Assembly: GCA_015234465.1 (NCBI GenBank)
Contig: JADGNA010000008.1
Coordinates: 806,001-870,000 of the forward strand
Length of the DNA: 64,000 nt
Reading direction: 5' to 3'
Origin: Salinibacterium sp.
GTDB taxonomy: Bacteria > Actinomycetota > Actinomycetes > Actinomycetales > Microbacteriaceae
Shown here: positions 51,056-59,460 of the stretch, one piece after another
Numbering within the stretch: position 1 is the stretch's first letter
Layout of the letters: each line of letters opens with the position of its first letter
The notes under the pieces: model-generated
Told to the model about the DNA's origin: nothing
Databases searched by the model: none
What the model saw: the letters and a program-made list of their open reading frames with translations, nothing else
Position numbers and translations under genes: made by a program

Positions 51056-52153
51056 CTACTTGTCGTCGTTGCGGTGTTCGTGCGCGTGCTCCTCGCGCAG
51101 CTCGCGCCCCTGCTGCACGAACTTCTGCTCCTTCTCCTCGTTCTTCTCGATCAGCCTCGTGTCGCGCGGTGGCAGCTGGATGGTCTCCTCCGCCTCGATG
51201 CCGCCCTGCAGTTCGCGCCCACGCTCGAGTTCGGCGTCGAACTCAGCCCCGAAGAGGAGCGCGAGGTTGACGATCCAGAGCCACAGGAGCAGCACGATGA
51301 CGCCACCGATGCTGCCGTAGGTGGCGTTGTAGTTGCCGAAGTTGGCGACGTAGAAGAAGAAGCCGAGCGTGGCGATGGCGAGCACCAGCAGGCCCACGAT
51401 GCTGCCGGGGCTGATCCAGCGGAACTTCGGCTGCTTCACGTTGGGAGTCGCGTGGTACAGCACGGCCAGCAGCAGCACGGCGAACGCGACGAGCACCGGC
51501 CACTTGGCGATGTTCCACACGGTGACGACGGTCTCGCTCAGGCCGAGTGCGCCGCCGATGGTCTCGGCGACCGGGCCCGAGAGCAGGAGCAGCAGCACCA
51601 TGACGACGGCGATGATGAGCAGCACGACCGTGATCGCGAGCATGATCGGCCGCAGCTTCCAGATGGGACGCCCCTCCTCCACCTCGTAGATCGTGTTCAT
51701 CGAGTGGGCGAACGCCGTCACGTAGCCCGAGGCTGACCACAGGGCGCCGGCGAGACCGGCGATGAAGGCGAAGCCGGCGGCGGATGAGTCGGCCAGCTGC
51801 TCGATCGGACCCCGAAGCGTGTCGGCCACCGAGGCATCCGCCAGTGAGGTGATCGCCCCCAGCAGGGCGTCGACGGTCTGCTCGCCCTGCCCGAAGAGGC
51901 CCAGCGTCGAGACGAGCGCGAGGAGCGCGGGGAAGAGGGAGAGCAGCGCATAGTAGGTTAGTGCCGCGGCGAGGTGGGTGCACCGGTCCTTCAGGAACTC
52001 GCTGATGCTGCGCCTGATCACGTAGCCCCAGGCGGGGGCGGCGACATCCGTTGGGTCGTCTGGCTTGCGTGGGTCTTCGGGGTGGGGAGCCGTCGCGCCG
52101 TGACGGTCGTTCGCTCCCGGTCCCGATACTGCCTTGCCCTGCTTCTTCGCCAT
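51056..52153 (-). CDS. YihY/virulence factor BrkB family membrane protein
   Basis: RCTHLAAALTYYALLSLFPALLALVSTLGLFG; YNATYGSIGGVIVLLLWLWIVNLALLFGAEFDAELER. Confidence 0.93.
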   Translation of the reverse strand: MAKKQGKAVSGPGANDRHGATAPHPEDPRKPDDPTDVAAPAWGYVIRRSISEFLKDRCTHLAAALTYYALLSLFPALLALVSTLGLFGQGEQTVDALLGAITSLADASVADTLRGPIEQLADSSAAGFAFIAGLAGALWSASGYVTAFAHSMNTIYEVEEGRPIWKLRPIMLAITVVLLIIAVVMVLLLLLSGPVAETIGGALGLSETVVTVWNIAKWPVLVAFAVLLLAVLYHATPNVKQPKFRWISPGSIVGLLVLAIATLGFFFYVANFGNYNATYGSIGGVIVLLLWLWIVNLALLFGAEFDAELERGRELQGGIEAEETIQLPPRDTRLIEKNEEKEQKFVQQGRELREEHAHEHRNDDK

Positions 52154-52327
52154 GAGCGGCCTCCTTGAGGTTCCATTGGTCGGTCGTCACGGGCTCCCCC
52201 GCTGTCACCTCGCATGCTCCGCCCCAAAGCCTGAAAGTTCAAGGGATTGTGGCCCCCGAAAGGGGGGAGCAGCATAGGCCGCGACCGAGAGTCGGTCAGT
52301 AGCAGATTCAGCGAAGGACCACACATC

Positions 52328-53524
52328 GTGAGTACGAATTTCGGAGCCGGAGACCCCGGCATCCCGGGGCGGAACTCCCAGGATCCCCTCGGTAGCCCCG
52401 CCCCCCAGCCGGGTTCACCGCAGTCGCAGATTCCCCGCGACGACGAGAACTCTGAGGGGGCGCCCATGGCCGATCCATTTACAGGCAGCGCAGGTTCGAC
52501 GGGCTCGGGTTCGACGGGCGCAGGTTCGACGGTCGCGGGCTCGACCGGTGCAGGTTCGACCGGCGCAGGCTCGACGGGCGCTGGTTCGACCGGCTCGCCG
52601 TTCACCCCGCCGCCCGCGACGAGCGGCGTGCCGGGCACTAGCGGCGCGAGTGCCGGATCCAGCGGCTCAGGGATGGGCAGCGGCGCAGGCGCCGCGAGCA
52701 CAGCTTCCGGTAGTGCTGGCGCCAGCAGCACAGGTTCCAGCAGCACAGGTTCCAGCGGCACCGGGCAGGGCAGCTCGGCGTCAGGCGGTGGCGTCTCTGG
52801 CGCCGCCGACACCGCAAAGAGCGAAGCGGCGGATGTCGCATCCCACGCAAGCGAGGCGGGCAAGCAGGTCGCCGGCACCGCGAAGGAGGAGGCCGCACAC
52901 GTGGTCAAGGAGGCCGGCAACCACGCCAAGGACCTCTTCGACCAGGCGAGGTCGCAGGCAGTGAGTCAGGCATCTGAGCAGCAGGGCCGCGTGGCATCCG
53001 GCCTGCGTTCCATCAGCGACGAGTTCGCGCAGATGGGCGAGGGTCGAGAGGACTCCGGCCTCGCTGGCCAGCTCGTGCAGATGGCGGGTACGCGCGCGAG
53101 CGCGGTCGCCTCGTGGCTCGAGGACCGCGAGCCCGGCGACCTGCTCGACGAGGTCAAGGAGTTCGCGCGGCGCAAGCCAGGCGTGTTCATCGCGGCCGCA
53201 GCCATCGCCGGTGTCGCCGCGGGCCGCATCACGAAGGCCGTCATGTCGGCTGACTCGTCCGGCGGCTCGTCCTCCGGCACTTCGCAGTCGCACACCGCCG
53301 CGGCGACGCCGTCCAGCACGGCAACGACGGCTGCCACGACCACGCCCATGCCCGCGCAGGGCACGCCTTCGTCGACTGGAGCATCGAGCTCGACGGGTGC
53401 ACCTTCAACCGGCGCGCCTGGCTCGACTGCTGCACCTGGCTCGACTGGCGCTCCGGGCTCGACGGGCGGTGGAACCCTGGGCGGCGCATCCGGCACCACG
53501 AGCACCCCGGGAGCGACACCATGA
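52328..53524 (+). CDS. Low-complexity GST(G/A)-repeat protein with internal amphipathic-helix domain and one TM
   Basis: GTG 52328 VSTNFGAGDPGIPGRNSQDP; GSTGSGSTGAGSTVAGSTGAGSTGAGSTGAGSTGS; ARRKPGVFIAAAAIAGVAAGRITKAV. Confidence 0.8.
   Translation: MSTNFGAGDPGIPGRNSQDPLGSPAPQPGSPQSQIPRDDENSEGAPMADPFTGSAGSTGSGSTGAGSTVAGSTGAGSTGAGSTGAGSTGSPFTPPPATSGVPGTSGASAGSSGSGMGSGAGAASTASGSAGASSTGSSSTGSSGTGQGSSASGGGVSGAADTAKSEAADVASHASEAGKQVAGTAKEEAAHVVKEAGNHAKDLFDQARSQAVSQASEQQGRVASGLRSISDEFAQMGEGREDSGLAGQLVQMAGTRASAVASWLEDREPGDLLDEVKEFARRKPGVFIAAAAIAGVAAGRITKAVMSADSSGGSSSGTSQSHTAAATPSSTATTAATTTPMPAQGTPSSTGASSSTGAPSTGAPGSTAAPGSTGAPGSTGGGTLGGASGTTSTPGATP
52494..52600 (+). repeat. Imperfect 15-bp tandem repeat encoding GSTGA pentapeptides
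   Basis: Repeating ggttcgacgggcgca-type units (about 7). Confidence 0.8.
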
Positions 53525-53931
53525 CCGACACAGGCCCCGGCCAGGATGCGCCCAAGCAGTCCCTCGGCGACCTGATCGGCGAGGTCACGCGGGACTTCTC
53601 GACGCTCATGCGCCAGGAGCTCGAGCTGGCCAAGGCCGAGCTGCGTGAGAGCGCGAAGCGCGGCGGCAAGGGCGCGGGCATGTTCGGCGGCGCGGGAGTG
53701 GCAGGCCACTTCGTGCTGCTGTTCCTCTCGATCGCGCTCTGGGCCGGCCTCTCCGAGGTGATGGCTGAGGGCTGGGCCGCACTCATCGTGGCCGTGCTGT
53801 GGGGCATCATCGCGGGTGTCCTCGCCGTCATGGGTCGCAAGGAGTTCAAGCAGATCCGAGGTATGCCACAGACCGTGCAGACCGCCAAGAAGATTCCAGA
53901 CACACTGAAACCGAATGGGGACAACTCATGA
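53521..53931 (+). CDS. Phage holin family / actinobacterial holin-like (DUF1469-type) protein
   Basis: QSLGDLIGEVTRDFSTLMRQELELAKAELRESAKRGGKGAGMFGGAGVAGHFVLLFLSIALWAGLSEVM. Confidence 0.85.
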   Translation: MTDTGPGQDAPKQSLGDLIGEVTRDFSTLMRQELELAKAELRESAKRGGKGAGMFGGAGVAGHFVLLFLSIALWAGLSEVMAEGWAALIVAVLWGIIAGVLAVMGRKEFKQIRGMPQTVQTAKKIPDTLKPNGDNS

Positions 53932-54518
53932 GCAGTACAGATCCGGATGCGATCCGGGAAGACATCGAGCGCACGAGACGCGAACTGGGCAATGACGTGG
54001 ATGCCCTCGCCGACAAGGTGACGCCGTCGAAGATCGTGCACCGACAGACCGACAAGGTCAAGACAGCGGTCGGTGGTATGCGCGACCGGGTGTTCGGCGT
54101 CGCCAAGGATGCCAGGCACAATGTCGGTGACACGGCGCACGACTTCAAGGACAGCGCTGCGGAACTGCCGCACCGGGCGAAGCAGGTTGCGGAGGGCAAT
54201 CCGCTTGCCGTGGGCCTGATCGCCTTCGGCGTCGGCTGGCTCGCCTCTTCGCTGCTGCCCGCGAGCGACAAGGAGTCGCGCCTCGGCAGCACCATCAAGG
54301 AGAAGGCCGAGCCGCTCGTCGACGAGGCCAAGCAGGCCGCCAAGGCGGTCGCGGATGACCTGAAGGAACCCGCGAAGGAGGCCATGGATTCGGTGAAGTC
54401 CACGGCATCCGAGGCGGTCGAGAACGTCAAGGGCGAGGCGTCGAGCGCAGCCTCCGACGTGAAGGACCACGGCACCTCGGCGGCGCAGCACGTGAAGGAG
54501 CAGGGCTCGCAGTCCTGA
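53928..54518 (+). CDS. DUF3618 domain-containing protein
   Basis: MSSTDPDAIREDIERTRRELGNDVDALADKVTPSKIVHRQTDKVKTAVGGMRDRVFG. Confidence 0.9.
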   Translation: MSSTDPDAIREDIERTRRELGNDVDALADKVTPSKIVHRQTDKVKTAVGGMRDRVFGVAKDARHNVGDTAHDFKDSAAELPHRAKQVAEGNPLAVGLIAFGVGWLASSLLPASDKESRLGSTIKEKAEPLVDEAKQAAKAVADDLKEPAKEAMDSVKSTASEAVENVKGEASSAASDVKDHGTSAAQHVKEQGSQS

Positions 54519-54520
54519 CC

Positions 54521-54595
54521 TCGCGGAGCGTATCGAAGCCGGGCCCTGAGTGGCCTGGCTTCGATACGCTCGCTGGCGCACGCTCCTCAACCCGC
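54521..54595. repeat. Dispersed palindromic repeat family A, copy 3 (diverged)
   Basis: cggagcgtatcgaagccgggccc...ggcctggcttcgatacgctcgctggcgcacgctcctcaaccc. Confidence 0.75.
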
Positions 54596-54628
54596 GGCCC
54601 TGCCACCGGTGACTGGGAATTTGCGGGG

Positions 54629-55765
54629 TTGTCGGGAGTGGCGACCGGGCCCAGCATGGGGCGCGTGAACAGCCCCGCAGCATCCACCGCCGTACCCGCC
54701 ACGCCGTCGCAGGCGCGCTATGAGCCGCCCCGGTTCTCGGCGCGAGGGCCCATCAGTTCGGCCCTCCTCGAAGCCCTTGGCCGTGGCATCCGCGAGGCCG
54801 GCGAGAGCCTCGGCGGTCTCGAGCACTCGACGCGCGAGGCGATCGCCGCGTCGCCCGACGTCATCCGCGATGATGACCTGCAGCTCTCGCTGCTGATCCT
54901 CCACGGGCTGCACTACGGGGGCGTCGTCGACTCGGACGACGACTGGGAGTGGCATCCGGCCCTCGTCGCCGCTCGCGTCGCGATCGAGCGGGCCTTTGAG
55001 GCGGAACTGCGCCGTCAGGTGCCGGTTCCCGAGTTGCCGAACCCTTCGTCCGAGGATGTCGCGGCGGCCCTGTTCGAGCTGACGAAGCCGACCCCGGGGC
55101 CGAGCCTCTCGCGCTACGTCGCCCGCAAGGCCAGCGAGGAGCAGCTGCGCGAGTACCTCGTGCTGCGCTCCATCTACACGCTCAAGGAGGCCGACGCGCA
55201 GACGTGGGCCGTGCCGCGGCTGCAGGGTCGCGCAAAGGCGGCGCTCATGGAGATCCAGACCGACGAGTACGGAGCCGGCGACCCGGAGCGGATGCACTCG
55301 GCGATCTTCGCGAGGGCGATGCGAGGACTCGGCCTCGACGACCGCTACGGCACCTACATCGACTGCGTGCCGGCCGTGACGATCGCGTCGTTCACGATGA
55401 TGACGATGTTCGGCTTCAACCGCAGCCTTCGGGGCGCGACGGCGGGCCACTTCTCGGCGTACGAGATGACCTCCTCAATTCCCAACCGCTACCTCGCGCA
55501 GGGCGTGCGCCGGCTGGGTTTCGGCGACGACATCGCGTGGTACTTCGACGAGCATGTCGAGGCGGATTCGGTGCATGAGCAGATCGCGGGCCGCGACCTC
55601 TCCGGCGGGCTGGCAGAGGCCGAGCCGTCGCTCCTCGCCGACATCATGTGGGGCGCGAACTGCTCACTCATCGTCGACGGCTGGGGTTCTGCCGAGGCGC
55701 TCGCATGCTGGGAGGCGGGGCGCTCGGCGCTGCGGATGCCCCTGCCGAGCGGAGCGGAACGATGA
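54629..55765 (+). CDS. Iron-containing redox enzyme family protein (haem-oxygenase-like diiron oxidase superfamily); true start may be at or downstream of 54659
   Basis: MEIQTDEYGAGDPERMHSAIFARAM; GHFSAYEMTSSIPNRYLAQGVRRLGFGDDIAWYFDEHVEADSVHEQIA. Confidence 0.87.
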   Translation: MSGVATGPSMGRVNSPAASTAVPATPSQARYEPPRFSARGPISSALLEALGRGIREAGESLGGLEHSTREAIAASPDVIRDDDLQLSLLILHGLHYGGVVDSDDDWEWHPALVAARVAIERAFEAELRRQVPVPELPNPSSEDVAAALFELTKPTPGPSLSRYVARKASEEQLREYLVLRSIYTLKEADAQTWAVPRLQGRAKAALMEIQTDEYGAGDPERMHSAIFARAMRGLGLDDRYGTYIDCVPAVTIASFTMMTMFGFNRSLRGATAGHFSAYEMTSSIPNRYLAQGVRRLGFGDDIAWYFDEHVEADSVHEQIAGRDLSGGLAEAEPSLLADIMWGANCSLIVDGWGSAEALACWEAGRSALRMPLPSGAER

Positions 55766-55965
55766 CCGGCCGCCCGCCCACGATCATCGCGTGCCCCAAC
55801 GGGCCGTTGCTCGTGCGCGGCGACGCGGCGCTCGAGACCCCCGACGGCGAGCCCATCGACCGGCATGGACGCAACACGGTCGCGCTGTGCCGCTGCGGGG
55901 CATCCGCCATCAAGCCGTTTTGCGACGGCACCCACAAGATGACGGGGTTCCGCTCGGACGACTAG
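55762..55965 (+). CDS. CDGSH iron-sulfur domain protein
   Basis: VALCRCGASAIKPFCDGTHKMTGF (CxC-x-...-C-D-G-x-H 2Fe-2S motif); ATG overlaps preceding stop. Confidence 0.95.
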   Translation: MTGRPPTIIACPNGPLLVRGDAALETPDGEPIDRHGRNTVALCRCGASAIKPFCDGTHKMTGFRSDD

Positions 55966-57467
55966 GGCGCACCCACACCGTTGGCCGCCGCGTCGAGCAC
56001 GAGCTCAACCGTGCGGGGGTGGGCCAGGATGCGGAAGTGGCCGCCGACCGGCACCCGCACGTTCTCGGCGCCGGGCAGCTCGCTGCCCTCCGGGATGTGC
56101 GGGTCGAAGACGCCGAAGAGCGAGCGGATGCGGGAGTTGACGCCGCGCTCCCGGCCCAGCTGCACGGTCGTGGGGGAGTAGGGCGAGAAGCTGCGCAGGC
56201 TCGGCACCCAGAAGAGGCGGGCATAGCGCGAGCCGGAGAACGGCGTGGAAACGGCCACCATCGCCGTCACGCGCCCCGCGACGCGCGGATCGAGCATGAG
56301 GGCTTTGCCGATGAGCCCGCCCTTGCTGTGGGCGACCACGACGACATCGTGCAGTTCGCGCTGCTCCAGTTGCGCGGCGACAAGGGCCGCGGCATCCTGC
56401 ACCCGGCCGAGGTTGTGCCGCAGGTTCGGCATGACGTGCACGGGGTGGCCGGCAGCGTGCAGCCTGGAGACGAGCGGCTGCATGAACCGCCAGGTCTCAT
56501 AGACCCCCGGGATCACCACGACCGGCCGCCGCTCGCCGCTCGTGAAGCGTGCCGGACGGGCACCCGGCAGCAGCGCCCGCACCTGCCACCAGCCCGCGTA
56601 GGCGTAGTCGATCGTCCACCACCACGCCCGTGCGATGAGTGACCCGACGCCGCGCGCCGGTGGCACCCGCTGCGGCCTGGGCGCGGGCTCCTCCTCCGCA
56701 ATGAAACGGATGAGGGCTGCCGCGACCGAGCGGGGCGCCGAATGCTGAAGCACGTGTGCGTGATTGGGGAGCTGCAGCATCCGCCCCCTCGGCGCCGTCG
56801 CGGCCAGCTGGCGGCAGAACTCGGGGTGCGCGATGGGGTCGCGCTCGCCGCGGAGCACGAGCACGGGGCAGGCGACGTCGCGGATGCGTTCCTCGGTCGG
56901 GTAGTCCATCATCGACGGCAAGGTGCGCAGGTACCAGGCGGGGCCGCAGCGCAGGTAGTCGGTGAAGACGAGCCAGTTGGCCGAGGGCGGCTCGCGCAGG
57001 CTGTCGAGGCCGAGGGAGAGTGCCTGGCGCACGACGGTGCGCCGCCGCGGGTCGACCACGGGGCCGAGCAGGGCCACCCGCTCGGCAAGGTCGGGGCGCT
57101 GCCGGGCGAGTTCGACCGCGAACTGGGTCCCCATGGAGTGGCCGATGACGGTGCAGGATGTCACGCCGAGGTCGTCGATGGCGGCGGCGAGCACACGCGC
57201 ATGGTCTTCCACCGAGAGGGCGCGCTCGGGGTGCGGGGTCGCGCCGAAGCCGGGGAGGTCGATCGAGTGGACCGTCGCGGTGCCCGAGAGCTGGTCGTGC
57301 AGCCGGGCGAAGTAGCGGTGAGACATCCCGATGCCGTGGACGAGCACGACGACCGGGGCGGGCGCCGGGGCATGGGTGGAGAAGACGTCGACCTCTCGTC
57401 GCGAGCCGTCGACCGTGAGGGCACGGCGGGAGCGAGGAGGGCGCATGTCCAGAGGATACGCAGGCAA
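55962..57467 (-). CDS. Tandem two-domain alpha/beta hydrolase
   Basis: Domain 1: VVLVHGIGMSHRYFARLHDQL, VIGHSMGTQFAVEL; domain 2: VVVIPGVYETWRFMQPLVSRL, VVVAHSKGGLIGKAL, VPVGGHFRIL. Confidence 0.87.
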   Translation of the reverse strand: MPAYPLDMRPPRSRRALTVDGSRREVDVFSTHAPAPAPVVVLVHGIGMSHRYFARLHDQLSGTATVHSIDLPGFGATPHPERALSVEDHARVLAAAIDDLGVTSCTVIGHSMGTQFAVELARQRPDLAERVALLGPVVDPRRRTVVRQALSLGLDSLREPPSANWLVFTDYLRCGPAWYLRTLPSMMDYPTEERIRDVACPVLVLRGERDPIAHPEFCRQLAATAPRGRMLQLPNHAHVLQHSAPRSVAAALIRFIAEEEPAPRPQRVPPARGVGSLIARAWWWTIDYAYAGWWQVRALLPGARPARFTSGERRPVVVIPGVYETWRFMQPLVSRLHAAGHPVHVMPNLRHNLGRVQDAAALVAAQLEQRELHDVVVVAHSKGGLIGKALMLDPRVAGRVTAMVAVSTPFSGSRYARLFWVPSLRSFSPYSPTTVQLGRERGVNSRIRSLFGVFDPHIPEGSELPGAENVRVPVGGHFRILAHPRTVELVLDAAANGVGAP

Positions 57468-57592
57468 ACCGTGGGGTAACCCCCCTTGCAGCGCTCGGGG
57501 GCGGGGCTTAGCGTCCCGCGCATATGTTCCCCTGATGACCGACAGCCCTGTCGGTGTTGGGCTGGGGACCCGAGAAGAGAGAGGGAAGAACC

Positions 57593-58468
57593 ATGTTCTT
57601 TCACAAGCAGGAGCTGCAGTTCAAGTCCAAGCCAGACAAGCCTGACCCCATCTTCGCCCGCAAGCTGCAGGAGGTGCTCGGCGGCCAGTACGGCGAGATC
57701 ACCGTCGCGATGCAGTACGGCTTCCAAGCCTGGAACTCACACCTTCCCGGCAAGTATCGCGACCTCCTCTTCGGCATCGGCGCCGAGGAGATGGGCCACG
57801 TCGAGATGCTCGCCGTCATGATCGCCCAGCTGCTCGAGGGCGGCCCGAAGGATGACGCGGAAGACGCCATCCAGGACCCCACCCTCAAGGCGGTCATCAG
57901 CGGTGGCGACGTGCAGCACGCGATCGTCGCGGGTGCCGGTGCGCGTCCCGTCGACAGCAACGGCAACCCATGGCAGGGCTCGTACATCACTTGCAGCGGC
58001 AACCTGCTCGCCGACTTCACCTCGAACGCGAACGCCGAGATGCAGGGGCGTGTGCAGGTCGCCCGCCTGTGGCACATGACGGAGGACAAGGGTGTGCGCG
58101 ACATGCTCGCCTTCCTCCTTGCGCGCGACACGATGCACCAGAACCAGTGGATCGCTGCGGCCGCCGAACTGCAGGAGGAGGGCTACGAGGAACTTCCCGT
58201 TCCCAGCACCTTCCCCATCAGCAAGGAGCACCGCGAGGTCTCGTACCAGTACCTCAACTTCTCCGACGGAGCCGCCGCGGCCGAGGGCAAGTGGGCATCC
58301 GGGCCCACGCCCGACGGCAAGGGCGAGTTCAGCTACCACGACGGCCCGACGACCTCGGCGCCCATGCCGCCGGCGACGCAGCCCGATGTCAACCTGCACG
58401 GCACGATGCCGCTCTCGAAGGGACCGATCGCGAAGGCCGCAGGCGCGGTGAAGGATGCGCTGACCTAG
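57593..58468 (+). CDS. Manganese catalase family protein
   Basis: MFFHKQELQFKSKPDKPDPIFARKLQEVLGGQYGEITVAMQYGFQAWN; GIGAEEMGHVEMLAVMIAQLLEG; ARLWHMTEDKGVRDMLAFLLARDTMHQNQW. Confidence 0.95.
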   Translation: MFFHKQELQFKSKPDKPDPIFARKLQEVLGGQYGEITVAMQYGFQAWNSHLPGKYRDLLFGIGAEEMGHVEMLAVMIAQLLEGGPKDDAEDAIQDPTLKAVISGGDVQHAIVAGAGARPVDSNGNPWQGSYITCSGNLLADFTSNANAEMQGRVQVARLWHMTEDKGVRDMLAFLLARDTMHQNQWIAAAAELQEEGYEELPVPSTFPISKEHREVSYQYLNFSDGAAAAEGKWASGPTPDGKGEFSYHDGPTTSAPMPPATQPDVNLHGTMPLSKGPIAKAAGAVKDALT

Positions 58469-58492
58469 AGATTGCGCGCTGAACCTGCAGAA

Positions 58493-58566
58493 ACGGCTTT
58501 CACAATTCAGGAAGGATGTTCTTGCCTTCCTGAATTGTGAAAGCCAACTCCTGATTTGTGAAGGCC
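58493..58566 (-). repeat. Dispersed palindromic repeat family D, copy 1
   Basis: GGCTTTCACAATTCAGGAAGGatgttcttgCCTTCCTGAATTGTGAAAGCC + aactcctgatttgtgaaggcc. Confidence 0.9.
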
Positions 58567-58579
58567 GTTGCAGGCGCGC

Positions 58580-59398
58580 TCACGTCAGGTGGTCGTAGTC
58601 GCCGCGCACCCACGCCATGTGACGGTCGGCCGAATGGCGCACGATGGCACGGGCATCCGCTGGGATCACATTGTCGAAGTTGCCGTAGACGCGCTCGTAG
58701 TCGAAGCGGTCAAGGTGGCGCGCGATACGGTCGACGACCGCAGCGGAGAGCGGGATGCGGTTGGGGTAGCTGCGCATGAAGCTCACCGAGCTGCGGTCTG
58801 GGTTGGGGAAGAGCGTGTCGCCCGAGAGCAGCACGCCGCCCCCGCCCGCGCCGGCCGCCCAGTGCACGGCGGCGCTGCCGGGGAAGTGGCCGCCGGGCTG
58901 CGTGAGGGTCACGCCGGGGAGGATCTCGAGGTCATCCGCCCAGGTCTGGATCGCGGCATCCGGTCGCTGCACCCACTCGCGGTCGGCTTCCGCGACGTAG
59001 ATCGGCACGCCGCCGAGCGCGCGGCTCCACTCGACCTGCACGCCGAACATGTGCGGGTGGCTCGCGGCGATCGCCGTCACCTCGCCGAGTTCCCGCACCC
59101 GGGCGGCGATGTCGTCGTCGACGAAGCCGAGCGGGTCCCAGAGCAGCATGCCCTCGGGCGTGCGCACGAGCTTCGAGGTCTGCCCGATGCCGACGCTCTC
59201 GCTTGTCGTGAGGCCGAAGAGCCCCGGTTCGAGCTCACGGATGCTCGCCGTCACGCCACCCGCGATGAGCTCGTCGAGCGTGGTCCACTGCTGCCCCTCC
59301 TCGGGCACGTACTGGCGCTCGTCGGCGCAGATCGCGCACACCTCGACCCGCTCGGAATGCTCGACGGCGCAGGTGGCACAGATGACGAAGTCAGTCAT
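58580..59398 (-). CDS. MBL-fold metallo-hydrolase with N-terminal zinc-ribbon-like Cys motif
   Basis: MTDFVICATCAVEHSERVEVCAICADERQYVP; AASHPHMFGVQVEW, TQPGGHFPGSAAVHW, LLSGDTLFPNPD. Confidence 0.88.
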   Translation of the reverse strand: MTDFVICATCAVEHSERVEVCAICADERQYVPEEGQQWTTLDELIAGGVTASIRELEPGLFGLTTSESVGIGQTSKLVRTPEGMLLWDPLGFVDDDIAARVRELGEVTAIAASHPHMFGVQVEWSRALGGVPIYVAEADREWVQRPDAAIQTWADDLEILPGVTLTQPGGHFPGSAAVHWAAGAGGGGVLLSGDTLFPNPDRSSVSFMRSYPNRIPLSAAVVDRIARHLDRFDYERVYGNFDNVIPADARAIVRHSADRHMAWVRGDYDHLT

Positions 59399-59460
59399 GC
59401 GTCATTTCTACTCGCGTCAGCGCGGGAATCACACAGCGCGCCCTCGCCTAGGCTTGATGG

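Noticed and set aside
52247-52327. Upstream extension of the GST-repeat ORF to 52247
   Set aside because: GTG at 52328 follows a better-positioned gaaggacc RBS-like sequence; the upstream codons are intergenic-like
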